From Moraxella sp. (GTDB lineage: Bacteria; Pseudomonadota; Gammaproteobacteria; Pseudomonadales; Moraxellaceae), in assembly GCA_030528385.1 (NCBI GenBank), contig JAUMYZ010000002.1, positions 1-64,000 on the forward strand: DNA of 64,000 nt, written 5' to 3'. Each line of letters opens with the position of its first letter. Position 1 is the stretch's first letter. The position numbers were made by a program, and so were the translations under genes. Below, piece by piece: positions 56,473 through 64,000 of the stretch. Under the pieces are notes generated by a model that was not told where the DNA came from, searched no databases, and was given only the letters and a program-made list of their open reading frames with translations.

Positions 56473-56690
56473 TTTTTAGGTTGTCATTCATCACAACGAC
56501 AACGCCCCCAACGTCATGAACAGATTTTGGGTTTTTATTTGGAAAAATCCACGGAGTTGATAGCTTAATCACATCTCAAACACGCCCGCTAACAGATTTT
56601 TATCTGCCAAAAGTACGTTTGATAACAGTATTAGCACCCCAACGCCTTTGTCTTTGATTTGCGTTTACGCACGCTTTTGGAGAACTCACG
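56473..56690 (+). promoter_or_regulatory. Long 5' leader with possible leader peptide
   Basis: The leader contains an ATG at 56516 opening a 14-codon frame (MNRFWVFIWKNPRS) with two Trp and two Phe. Alternative small hairpins can form before it (GTTGTC with GACAAC around 56480-56506) and CAGAT/ATCTG pairs after it, near 56595. No good Shine-Dalgarno precedes the ATG. Attenuation or polyamine-dependent control is possible but unproven; base composition alone may explain the aromatic codons. Confidence 0.35.
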
Positions 56691-58073
56691 TTGAGCACAC
56701 CTGTTACTAATGTTGCCAAGTTGCAGCGCAATCTTGGTCTATGGCATGTCATCATTATTGGTCTTGCCTACATTCAGCCGATGACCCTACTGGATACCTT
56801 TGGCATGGTATCTCGCGACAGTGGCGGTCATGTGCCCATGTCGTATATTTTTGCCTTGATTGCCATTTTGCTCACATCCATCAGTTATGGACACATGATT
56901 AAAGCCTATCCATCATCAGGCTCAGCCTATACCTACACCCAAAAATCCATCAACCCATCCATGGGCTTTATGGTTGGTTGGTCAAGCTGGCTGGATTATC
57001 TGTTGTCGCCAATGGTCAATATCATTTTGGCAGTACTCTACCTAGAAGCACTTTTTCCATCAGTCAATCATTGGGTTTGGGTGATTGGGCTTACTGGTTT
57101 GATGACTGGGGTCAATATCTTTGGCTCAAAAGTGGTCGCCTACTTTAATAGCTGGATTGTTTTTGTGCAGTTGGCAATCATTGGCGTGTTTGTGTATTTG
57201 GTCTATAGCAAGCTACAAATGGGCACTTATGCCGATGGCACGATTATGGCGGACGCTTATGAACTATGGAGCCTAAAACCTTTTTGGAGCGAGATGACTT
57301 CCGTGGGTGCACTGATTACAGGAGCAACCATCTTGTGCTTTTCGTTCACAGGTTTTGACGCGCTCTCTAGCCTTGCCGAAGAAACCAAAGACGTCAAAAA
57401 CACCCTACCCAAAGCCATGTTCTTAACTTCGCTTATCGCAGGGATTGTGTTTATCGTCAGCACCTATTTTATGCAAGTGTACTTCCCTTCTAGCCCCGAC
57501 AAATATTTTGAACTGGTGGACGAAACACAGCCTGAAATTCTGATGCTCGTTGGTGGCTCAATGTTCCAAGCATGGGTGCTGGGTTTTGCTATCGTAACGG
57601 TCATGGCTTCAGGCATTTCGGCACACGCTGGCGTATCACGTCTGATGTATGTGATGGGTCGCGACAATGTCATCAGCAAGAGAATTTTTGGTCAAATCAG
57701 CCCCCGATTCTTTACCCCCGTCAATAACATCCTAATCGCTGGCGGTGTGGCACTGACTGCAGGCTTTATCAGCCTTGAAACGGTGGTCAACCTAATCAGC
57801 TTTGGCGCACTGACAGCGTTTAGCTTTGTTAATTTGTCGGTAATTTTCCGCTATGCCATTCGCGACAAACGCATTAACACCCCCAAAGAAATCTTTAACT
57901 ACGTCATCATTCCTGTGCTGGGCTTTATCAGCGTGTTTTTGATGTGGCTAGAAGTAGATGGCATAACTTTTGGTGTGGGTCTGGCTTGGGCATTTGTTGG
58001 CTTTATTTGGTTGGGCATTAAGACAGGCGGCTTTAAAAAACCCGTTCCCCAATACAAAGAAGAAGACCTATAA
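56691..58073 (+). CDS. PuuP-like putrescine importer (APC family)
   Basis: 460 residues, about 12 membrane helices. Close to E. coli PuuP along its whole length: LWHVIIIGLAYIQPMTLLDT, GSAYTYTQKSINPSMGFMVG, CFSFTGFDALSSLAEET, HAGVSRLMYVMGRDNV. Probably imports putrescine with protons. It starts with TTG at 56691, preceded by GGAG at nine bases, a weak start that would limit synthesis. No puu catabolic genes are nearby. Confidence 0.85.
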   Translation: MSTPVTNVAKLQRNLGLWHVIIIGLAYIQPMTLLDTFGMVSRDSGGHVPMSYIFALIAILLTSISYGHMIKAYPSSGSAYTYTQKSINPSMGFMVGWSSWLDYLLSPMVNIILAVLYLEALFPSVNHWVWVIGLTGLMTGVNIFGSKVVAYFNSWIVFVQLAIIGVFVYLVYSKLQMGTYADGTIMADAYELWSLKPFWSEMTSVGALITGATILCFSFTGFDALSSLAEETKDVKNTLPKAMFLTSLIAGIVFIVSTYFMQVYFPSSPDKYFELVDETQPEILMLVGGSMFQAWVLGFAIVTVMASGISAHAGVSRLMYVMGRDNVISKRIFGQISPRFFTPVNNILIAGGVALTAGFISLETVVNLISFGALTAFSFVNLSVIFRYAIRDKRINTPKEIFNYVIIPVLGFISVFLMWLEVDGITFGVGLAWAFVGFIWLGIKTGGFKKPVPQYKEEDL

Positions 58074-58084
58074 CCAACAACAAG

Positions 58085-58110
58085 AGCCTGCAAATGCAGG
58101 CTTCTTTCTT
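58085..58110. terminator. Terminator after the PuuP-like gene
   Basis: AGCCTGCA (58085-58092) pairs with TGCAGGCT (58095-58102), followed by TCTTTCTT. It lies between convergent genes. Confidence 0.75.
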
Positions 58111-58125
58111 GCCCAATCCGCACAG

Positions 58126-58824
58126 TTACAACAAAGGCGGCAACAAAGGCTTAATCAGCTTGGGTTGGCTGATGTGCGTTTTTGGTGGGCGCAAGTCTTG
58201 GGTGGTCTCCACGCTTTTTGTTTCATCAACATACATCTTAGGCAAACTAAGCATTTGGTGCACCAAAGCGTATTTTAAGGTATCGCGCCGACCCAAATAG
58301 CGCTGATAAAAACTAGAATTGAGCAGCCCTGCCCCGCCTTGACCCACCGCCCAAATCGCTGCCAAATAATCTCTGGTGCTCATGGTGCTGTTTTGTTCTT
58401 GCAAATAGACTTCGGCGATGGCAGAAATGCGTTTCATGCGTTTGCGGCGCACCTGATACAATTCGGCAAATAAGCGATTGAGTCCTGATGCTGTTGACGC
58501 CAGCTTTTCTTCTAAATGATTGAACATCATTGCCCTTTGTGGGCGAAACAGCTGCTGCAGCACCATACGCGCCACTCCCGCTGCCGCACCATCATCAATG
58601 GCGTTGACCGCGTACATGCGCTTTTCATAATCAATTAAAATGTACATCAGCAGTTCATCTTTGCTGGCAAAATGCTTATACAAAGTTCCCTTTGCCAAAT
58701 CTAGGTGCTGCGCCAAATTGTCCAGTGTCAAATCATAATTGCCAGAATCAAGCAACAGCTGTTCGGCGGTTTGTAGTATTTGTTGTTTGCGACGTTCAAA
58801 TTGCTGTTTGCGACTGTGATTCAT
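58126..58824 (-). CDS. TetR family regulator
   Basis: 232 residues. The N-terminal helix-turn-helix (about 34-53) reads TLDNLAQHLDLAKGTLYKHF, the standard TetR pattern. The ligand domain is not assignable. It is divergent from an acyl desaturase; in Pseudomonas the TetR protein DesT controls a desaturase from a similar position, so regulation of membrane fatty acid unsaturation is a fair guess. Confidence 0.88.
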   Translation of the reverse strand: MNHSRKQQFERRKQQILQTAEQLLLDSGNYDLTLDNLAQHLDLAKGTLYKHFASKDELLMYILIDYEKRMYAVNAIDDGAAAGVARMVLQQLFRPQRAMMFNHLEEKLASTASGLNRLFAELYQVRRKRMKRISAIAEVYLQEQNSTMSTRDYLAAIWAVGQGGAGLLNSSFYQRYLGRRDTLKYALVHQMLSLPKMYVDETKSVETTQDLRPPKTHISQPKLIKPLLPPLL

Positions 58825-58859
58825 AACTCATCCACGCTGTCCTTGACCAAATAGACATC

Positions 58860-58868
58860 ATTATAACA
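58860..58868 (-). promoter_or_regulatory. tetR extended -10 promoter
   Basis: On the minus strand TG-T-TATAAT (58860-58868), about 36 bases before the tetR ATG; no -35 match. Confidence 0.5.
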
Positions 58869-59020
58869 AACTCTTTTTGGGCGACGCCAATCGTCCAAAG
58901 CAGCAAGTTTAATTTTTGTTACAAATTACTCAAAGCCAATCACCACGGCGACAAAAGCCATCCATTGGTACGCCAAGGGCGCAAAATAACCAAAGCCAAA
59001 CAAAAATCTTTCGTTTTATC

Positions 59021-59060
59021 GTGCATAATCGTTCACTTTATCAGTATTTTGGGGTAAAAT
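59021..59060 (+). promoter_or_regulatory. Desaturase promoter and possible operator
   Basis: TTCACT (59032-59037), 17 bases, TAAAAT (59055-59060). The -35 overlaps an imperfect palindrome GTGCATAATCGTTCAC (59021-59036), whose right half GTTCACT resembles a DesT half-site. It is a plausible target of the adjacent TetR regulator. Confidence 0.45.
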
Positions 59061-59095
59061 AGGGCAATTTATCACACACAACATAGAGCATATCC

Positions 59096-60289
59096 ATGAC
59101 CGTTTCCCGCGACCCCAAAGATTTTGAAAACCCACCCATCAACTGGGTACCCGCCATCGTGCTGTTGTCCACGCCCATTCTTGCCATCGTGCTGGTGCCT
59201 TGGTATCTGTGGACGCATGGCGTCAATCCTGCGGTTTGGACAGCCTTTGCCTTTTTTATGGCATGGACGGGACTGTCCATCACCGCAGGCTATCACCGCC
59301 TATGGGCTCACAAATCCTATGAAGCCCACCCCATTGTCAAATATTTTTTACTGCTTGGGGCGACCTTGGCGGTACAAAGCTCCGCCTTTGACTGGTGCTC
59401 AGGACACCGAGTACACCATCGTCATGTTGATGATGAATATGATGACCCCTACTCTGCCAAACGGGGATTTTGGTTTAGCCACATGGACTGGATGCTCCAC
59501 AAATACCCCAGCGGTCAATACGATTATAAAAATATCCCCGACCTAAAAAAAGACAAACTCTTGACCCTGCAACACAAATATTATGGCTTTTGGGTGGTAA
59601 TCACAAATGTCGTGGTTGTAGGCTTTGCAGGTTTGTTGACAGGTGATATGTTGGGTACATTTTTGATTGCAGGCTTGCTACGCATGGTGCTCACCCATCA
59701 TTTCACCTTTTTTATCAACTCACTTTGCCATATGTTTGGCACACGCCCTTATACGGACGAAAACACCGCTCGCGACAACCCGATTTTGGCGATTTTCACT
59801 TGGGGTGAAGGCTACCACAATTACCACCATTATTTTCAATACGACTATCGTAACGGCGTAAAATGGTGGCAGTATGACCCTACCAAATGGCTGATTTTGA
59901 CCTTATCTAAAGTGGGGCTTGCCAAAGACCTAAAAAAAGTGGACGATTTGACCATCAAACACGCCGAAGTGGTCATGCAGTTTAAACGTGCCAACGCTCG
60001 TATTGAAAAACTCCAAAAAGGTGGTGAGCTGACCTTGGACGAAAGGTTGATGGCATTTAAAGACCGTATCAGCCAAGAATATGATGAATTCACCAAAACG
60101 GTGGAAGAATGGCACGCCCTAAAAGCCAAGTCCATTGAGCTCAAACGCACCGAATTTGCCAATCGCCTACACGAAGCGGACGAAAAATTAAAAGAGCAAT
60201 TTGCCCAAGTGGAGCAAAAAATCCTAGACCACAGTGCCAAAATTGAAAACGCTTTTTTACAGCTAAAAGGTAAAAACAAAACCGCCTAA
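59096..60289 (+). CDS. desC: Acyl-CoA (delta-9 type) fatty acid desaturase
   Basis: An integral membrane di-iron desaturase with the three histidine boxes HRLWAH (about 67), HRVHHRH (about 104) and HNYHH (about 241) and two hydrophobic hairpins. It introduces cis double bonds into acyl chains. From about residue 280 to 397 there is an extra charged helical stretch, with long coiled-coil-like runs of Lys/Glu and Ala/Leu, not found in typical bacterial desaturases of 270-300 residues. A strong terminator follows. Confidence 0.9.
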   Translation: MTVSRDPKDFENPPINWVPAIVLLSTPILAIVLVPWYLWTHGVNPAVWTAFAFFMAWTGLSITAGYHRLWAHKSYEAHPIVKYFLLLGATLAVQSSAFDWCSGHRVHHRHVDDEYDDPYSAKRGFWFSHMDWMLHKYPSGQYDYKNIPDLKKDKLLTLQHKYYGFWVVITNVVVVGFAGLLTGDMLGTFLIAGLLRMVLTHHFTFFINSLCHMFGTRPYTDENTARDNPILAIFTWGEGYHNYHHYFQYDYRNGVKWWQYDPTKWLILTLSKVGLAKDLKKVDDLTIKHAEVVMQFKRANARIEKLQKGGELTLDERLMAFKDRISQEYDEFTKTVEEWHALKAKSIELKRTEFANRLHEADEKLKEQFAQVEQKILDHSAKIENAFLQLKGKNKTA

Positions 60290-60303
60290 TGCGTTTTTCT
60301 TCC

Positions 60304-60338
60304 ACTCCTTTTGTTCAAAGTAGCAAAAGGAGTTTTTT
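60304..60338 (+). terminator. Terminator after the desaturase gene
   Basis: ACTCCTTTTG (60304-60313) and CAAAAGGAGT (60324-60333), 10-base loop, then T-run. Perfect 10-bp stem. Confidence 0.9.
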
Positions 60339-60345
60339 ATCTATT

Positions 60346-61008
60346 CTAGGATAACTGACACTCGCCCACACGCTCGGCGACAACCGTTACTGTTGCCCCT
60401 GTCAAAGCAAACAAGCCTTGAACTTGCTCTTTGGCATTTTTGGTCGCCAAAGCCATGATGTCGCCTTGACAGGCTTTGCGTAACACTTCAGTTTTGGCAG
60501 ATGTTTGGGCTTGGTTTAAAATCTCTGGGTCATTTGCCACCACGCCAAACAGACCCGTTTGCCAGTCATAGACCTGTATGTCGTCCAAAAACACTTCAAA
60601 CACTTGTGAAGCAGGTAGGGTTATGGTGATGTTGGCATGGGGGGCGATTTTGGGGTCGGTTTGTGGGTCAAAGACCACCTGCACATCATCAGCGGTGATT
60701 TTTGCCAAATCCACGCCTGCCAGCACCCGCCCACGAGCCACAAACAAGCCCTTTTGTTCGTCTTGCCAGAGCTTGTACCACGTGCCTTGTTTTTGACTGG
60801 TGATGACCGTATCCACCCCAAAAGCAACCGTATTAAGCCGTGCCATTTTTTGAATTTCAGTAATCACACCTTCTCGGCTGATGGCGGACACGGCAGGTTC
60901 TGCTTTGTTTTGTAAAGCCAAAAACACCAGCAAACACGCCAATGCCAGCACAACGCCAAAGACAGCAATCATGATGGGTTTGTTGGATTTGGAATATTGG
61001 GCAGTCAT
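60346..61008 (-). CDS. Membrane-anchored DUF4230-type protein
   Basis: 220 residues from ATG 61008 (AAGGA upstream). One N-terminal membrane helix (about 11-32) precedes a domain with MARLNTVAFGVDTVITS, FVARGRVLAGVDLAKI and PASQVFEVFLDD, features of DUF4230. Function unknown. Monocistronic, convergent with the desaturase gene and divergent from proS. Confidence 0.72.
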   Translation of the reverse strand: MTAQYSKSNKPIMIAVFGVVLALACLLVFLALQNKAEPAVSAISREGVITEIQKMARLNTVAFGVDTVITSQKQGTWYKLWQDEQKGLFVARGRVLAGVDLAKITADDVQVVFDPQTDPKIAPHANITITLPASQVFEVFLDDIQVYDWQTGLFGVVANDPEILNQAQTSAKTEVLRKACQGDIMALATKNAKEQVQGLFALTGATVTVVAERVGECQLS

Positions 61009-61157
61009 AAGTTTCCTTTTAAAAATTACTGTATAAGACGTTAGCACAAATTTTTAGGATTATATAGGGCTGATTTTAAAATTTTTATAAAAACCACTTG
61101 CAAAGTTACCAACTGTTACCTTAATATAGTACATTTTTAACAAAAATAGCAAGTATT

Positions 61158-62885
61158 ATGAAAGCCAGTCAATTTACCCTAGCCACCTTACGCCAAACCC
61201 CCAGCGATGCCGACATCATCTCCGCCCAGCTTATGCTGCGAGCGGGGCTGATTCGCAAACTGGCTTCGGGACTGTATGTGTGGATGCCAATGGGACTACG
61301 CGTGCTAAAACGCGTGGAAAAAATCGTCCGTGAAGAGATGGAGCGTATCGGTGCCCAAGAGCTACTCATGAGCGTGGTGCAGCCTGCCGAACTGTGGCAA
61401 GAAAGCGGTCGCTGGGAAGATTATGGGGCAGAGCTTTTGCGTTTTAAAGACCGCCACGACCGTGATTTTGTGCTGGGTCCTACCCACGAAGAAGTCATCA
61501 CCGACATCGCTCGTAATGAGTTAAACAGCTACAAACAGCTGCCTGTCTGCTACTACCAAATCCAAACCAAATTTCGTGATGAAATTCGCCCCCGCTTTGG
61601 TATCATGCGTGCCCGTGAATTTACCATGAAAGACGCTTATTCGTTTCATATAGACCAAGCCAGTCTTGGCGATACTTATCGTGATATGTACGAAGCGTAC
61701 AGCCGTATTTTTAGCCGTTTGGGGCTAAATTTTCGTGCCGTAGAAGCCGATACAGGTTCTATCGGCGGTTTTGCCAGCCATGAATTTCATGTGCTTGCCG
61801 ACAGCGGTGAAGACGACATCGCGTTTAGCGACAGTTCTGATTATGCCGCCAATGTTGAGCTTGCCGAAGCCATCTGCACCGACACTCGCCCCACCCCCAC
61901 GCAAACTCGCACCGATGTGGACACGCCCAACATGCCCACCTGCGAACAAGTCGCCGAGCATTTGGGCATTTCCCTAGCCCAAACGGTCAAAACCTTGATT
62001 GTCAAAGGCTCTTATAGCAAAGACACACCCGACATGCCAAAACTGGTGGCATTGGTATTGCGTGGCGACCACACCTTAAACGAGCTAAAAGCTGAAAAAC
62101 TGCCCGAGATTAAAGCCCCGCTTGAAATGGCAACCGAAGAGCAAATGGCACAAGCAGGGCTTATCAAGGGTTATATCAGTGTGGATTTGGCACAGTATAA
62201 TATCCCCGTCATTGCTGACAGAAGTGCTGCGGTACTGGCGGATTTTGTCAGCGGAGCAAATGCAATGGACAAACACAGCACAGGCATGAACTGGGAGAAA
62301 GACGCGGTTTATACCAAAGTTGCCGACATTCGCAACGTGGTGGACGGCGACCCATCGCCAGACGGCAAAGGCACACTGCATATCAAACGCGGCATAGAAG
62401 TGGGGCATATTTTTCAGCTGGGCGACAAATATTCTAAGGCTCTCGGCTGCACCGTGCTGGGCAAAGACGGCAAACCTTCGGTCTTGATGATGGGCTGTTA
62501 TGGCATTGGCGTCAGTCGTATCATCGCCGCCGCCTTGGAGCAAAACCACGATGACAAAGGCATTTTGTGGGCGGACACTCCTGACCCTACCGACAACATC
62601 GCCCCATTTAGCGTAGCAGTCGTACCGATGAAATCCAAAGACGGCTCTGCTGAAGCCAAAGCCGATGAGCTCTATGAACTGCTTAAAAACAAAGGCGTTA
62701 ACGTACTACTAGATGACCGAGACGAGCGGGCAGGCGTAAAATTTGCCGACCTAGAACTCATCGGCATACCCCACCGCATTGTGGTGTCCGAGCGTAATTT
62801 GGCAGACGACAAATACGAATACGCCAAACGTGGTAGTGATGACAAAGAGCTATTAAGCCTTGATGAGCTGTTGGCTAAGTTTTAG
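61158..62885 (+). CDS. proS: Prolyl-tRNA synthetase
   Basis: Class II synthetase with the bacterial-type editing (INS) domain. Motifs: [71 protein letters not shown] and the anticodon-binding end [20 protein letters not shown]. 575 residues (E. coli 572). Monocistronic. Confidence 0.98.
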   Translation: MKASQFTLATLRQTPSDADIISAQLMLRAGLIRKLASGLYVWMPMGLRVLKRVEKIVREEMERIGAQELLMSVVQPAELWQESGRWEDYGAELLRFKDRHDRDFVLGPTHEEVITDIARNELNSYKQLPVCYYQIQTKFRDEIRPRFGIMRAREFTMKDAYSFHIDQASLGDTYRDMYEAYSRIFSRLGLNFRAVEADTGSIGGFASHEFHVLADSGEDDIAFSDSSDYAANVELAEAICTDTRPTPTQTRTDVDTPNMPTCEQVAEHLGISLAQTVKTLIVKGSYSKDTPDMPKLVALVLRGDHTLNELKAEKLPEIKAPLEMATEEQMAQAGLIKGYISVDLAQYNIPVIADRSAAVLADFVSGANAMDKHSTGMNWEKDAVYTKVADIRNVVDGDPSPDGKGTLHIKRGIEVGHIFQLGDKYSKALGCTVLGKDGKPSVLMMGCYGIGVSRIIAAALEQNHDDKGILWADTPDPTDNIAPFSVAVVPMKSKDGSAEAKADELYELLKNKGVNVLLDDRDERAGVKFADLELIGIPHRIVVSERNLADDKYEYAKRGSDDKELLSLDELLAKF

Positions 62886-63026
62886 CATTTGACAACAAAC
62901 TTAAGTTTTTGTCTGGGATTTTTGCCAAAACAAACTCTAAATCTTAGCTAAGTTTATACTGTCTTTGGTTTGTTATCATAGCCCCAACAAAGCGATAAAT
63001 CACTTATCGCTACACGGAGAAAAGCC

Positions 63027-63329
63027 ATGAAACTGACCAAAGCCCTACTGACCGCACTTGTCATCACCACCGCCAGCGTTGCCACCGTTACCGCTCATGC
63101 CGATGATTATCGTGAATTTCAGCTTCGCCAAGACGCCAATTTTGGCAAAACCGTTCAAAAAGCGGTTGATATTTTGACCAAAAAAGGTTATCAAGTCGGT
63201 GAAGTGGACGTAGATTATAAATGGGGCAAGCCTGTTTTAGAAATTGAAGCCTACAAAAACCACCAAGAATACGACATCGTCATGAGTTATCCTGACCTAA
63301 AAATTCTTAGCGAACGCCCTGACTGGTAA
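63027..63329 (+). CDS. Small exported PepSY-like protein, first paralogue
   Basis: 100 residues: signal peptide (1-25, cleavage after AHA), then a single small domain with KAVDILTKKGYQVGEVDVDYKWG and LEIEAYKNHQEYDIVMSYPDL, which suggests a PepSY-like fold of one helix and a sheet. CGGAG precedes ATG 63027. Tandem with a paralogue 30 bases downstream. Role unknown; such domains often bind or inhibit proteases or sense metals. Confidence 0.75.
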   Translation: MKLTKALLTALVITTASVATVTAHADDYREFQLRQDANFGKTVQKAVDILTKKGYQVGEVDVDYKWGKPVLEIEAYKNHQEYDIVMSYPDLKILSERPDW

Positions 63330-63359
63330 TTTATCTTGTTGATTTATAAGGAGAAAATT

Positions 63360-63686
63360 ATGAAACTTATCAAAGCTCTCGCCATTGCATTCACCATCGG
63401 CACCGCTGCAATCGGCACTGTCCATGCTGGCTATGACTACGAAGACCAAATTGAAAACAGCGTTCGCACGGACGCCAATTATCAAGCCAATGTACAAAAG
63501 GCAGTCAAAATGCTAGAAGCCAAAGGCTACGTTGTCAAAAAAATCAAAGCCGACACCTACAAGACTTCACGTTTTGCCAAGCCACAGCCTGCTTTGGAAG
63601 TAGAAGCCTACAAAGGTCAAGTAGAATACGACATCAAACTTAGCTATCCTGATTTGCGCATCCTAAAAGAGCGTATGGACGACTAG
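63360..63686 (+). CDS. Small exported PepSY-like protein, second paralogue
   Basis: 108 residues: signal peptide (1-24, ending VHA), then KAVKMLEAKGYVVKKIKADTY and LEVEAYKGQVEYDIKLSYPDL, clearly related to the first gene, with a few extra residues (KTSRFAKP) in the central hairpin. AAGGAG before ATG 63360. The pair is ended by a terminator. Confidence 0.75.
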   Translation: MKLIKALAIAFTIGTAAIGTVHAGYDYEDQIENSVRTDANYQANVQKAVKMLEAKGYVVKKIKADTYKTSRFAKPQPALEVEAYKGQVEYDIKLSYPDLRILKERMDD

Positions 63687-63715
63687 TCAGTTTAATTCAT
63701 CTTGTCAAATTCACT

Positions 63716-63741
63716 AAAGGGCGCATCGCACGCCCTTTTTG
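63716..63741 (+). terminator. Terminator after the PepSY-like pair
   Basis: AAAGGGCG (63716-63723) and CGCCCTTT (63731-63738), loop CATCGCA, followed by TT. Confidence 0.85.
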
Positions 63742-63766
63742 TTTCGTTTGGTGTTTGTTAAATTTG

Positions 63767-64000
63767 TTAGATTTGACGCACCGCAATGCCTTGACTTGCC
63801 ATAAAGGCTTTGGCTTGGCGTATCGTATAATCACCAAAATGAAAAATGCTCGCTGCCAGCACTGCGTCTGCCCCGCCTTGTAACACACCGTCCGCTAGGT
63901 GTTGCAAATTACCCACTCCACCTGAAGCAATCACAGGGATACCCACCAAATCACTGATGGTGCGGGTCAATAACAAATCATAACCTGCTCGTGTGCCATC
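63767..64000 (-). CDS. hisF: Imidazole glycerol phosphate synthase subunit HisF, C-terminal part
   Basis: The last 77 codons of hisF, which forms the cyclase barrel in histidine synthesis. DGTRAGYD is the catalytic Asp region of the C-terminal half, followed by [17 protein letters not shown] and [19 protein letters not shown]. The gene continues past the window end. Confidence 0.96.
   Translation of the reverse strand, partial: DGTRAGYDLLLTRTISDLVGIPVIASGGVGNLQHLADGVLQGGADAVLAASIFHFGDYTIRQAKAFMASQGIAVRQI

Overview
The window looks like a chromosomal segment from a gammaproteobacterium of the Moraxellaceae, most likely Moraxella or a close relative. This is an inference from protein character, gene order (a murG-murC-ddl-ftsQ-ftsA-ftsZ cluster without ftsL/ftsI next to it, accD-folC-SPOR protein, rpoZ beside a hydrolase-type SpoT), moderate GC content and the RutG-, YdfG- and PuuP-like proteins. 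Nearly all of it is housekeeping DNA. Many genes are broken, as in a mildly decaying, transformation-prone genome. No tRNA, rRNA or CRISPR array was found.

Layout. 1-51: start of tuf (EF-Tu) leaving the window leftwards. 443-3732: truD, a lipoprotein, an Lrp/AsnC regulator and a divergent RarD-like exporter. 3850-4005: remnant of an IS200/IS605 element (TnpB tail plus right-end hairpin) that now supplies the stop codon of a PHP phosphoesterase. 5231-12865: division/cell-wall cluster, all on the minus strand, with two dead genes (VOC and GNAT fragments) between murG and murC. 13149-14761: pyrE-gshB. 14897-16670: rpsB-tsf. 16875-18215: gdhA.

18524-24396 is the most unusual stretch. It holds trpF, ydfG, trpB and trpA interleaved with two copies of a small-antitoxin/PIN-toxin module (one intact, one with a broken toxin) on either side of trpB, then a NADAR protein and a macrodomain gene interrupted by one TGA. 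Overlapping or nearly overlapping genes suggest a single transcript. Toxin-antitoxin and ADP-ribose-reversal genes therefore sit inside the tryptophan operon.

24415-31823: secreted proteins, accD, folC, a LysM/SPOR cell-envelope protein, an ORF with no start codon, and an FAD-linked oxidase. 31971-36030: a membrane HEPN-like protein, an EF-hand-like membrane protein, an SMR transporter with a changed key residue, a thioredoxin-like protein, a dead YjdF/DUF2238 gene and an AGCS symporter. 36257-47259: RutG-type permease, ruvC, ispH, gmk, rpoZ, spoT, an interrupted hydrolase, ridA, priA and ruvB. 47476-56341: a secreted protein, dacC-type PBP, hemB, two secreted paralogues (the second with a frameshifted signal peptide), maeB, cca with an internal duplication, and a pteridine-reductase-like SDR. 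56691-63686: PuuP-like importer behind a long leader, TetR and a divergent acyl desaturase, a DUF4230 protein, proS and two small exported paralogues. 63767-64000: C-terminal part of hisF.

The best candidates for follow-up are the TA/ADP-ribose genes inside the trp operon, the two genes interrupted by a single TGA at a tryptophan position, the in-frame UAG followed by a startless ORF after the SPOR gene, and the possible aromatic-rich leader peptide upstream of the PuuP-like gene.
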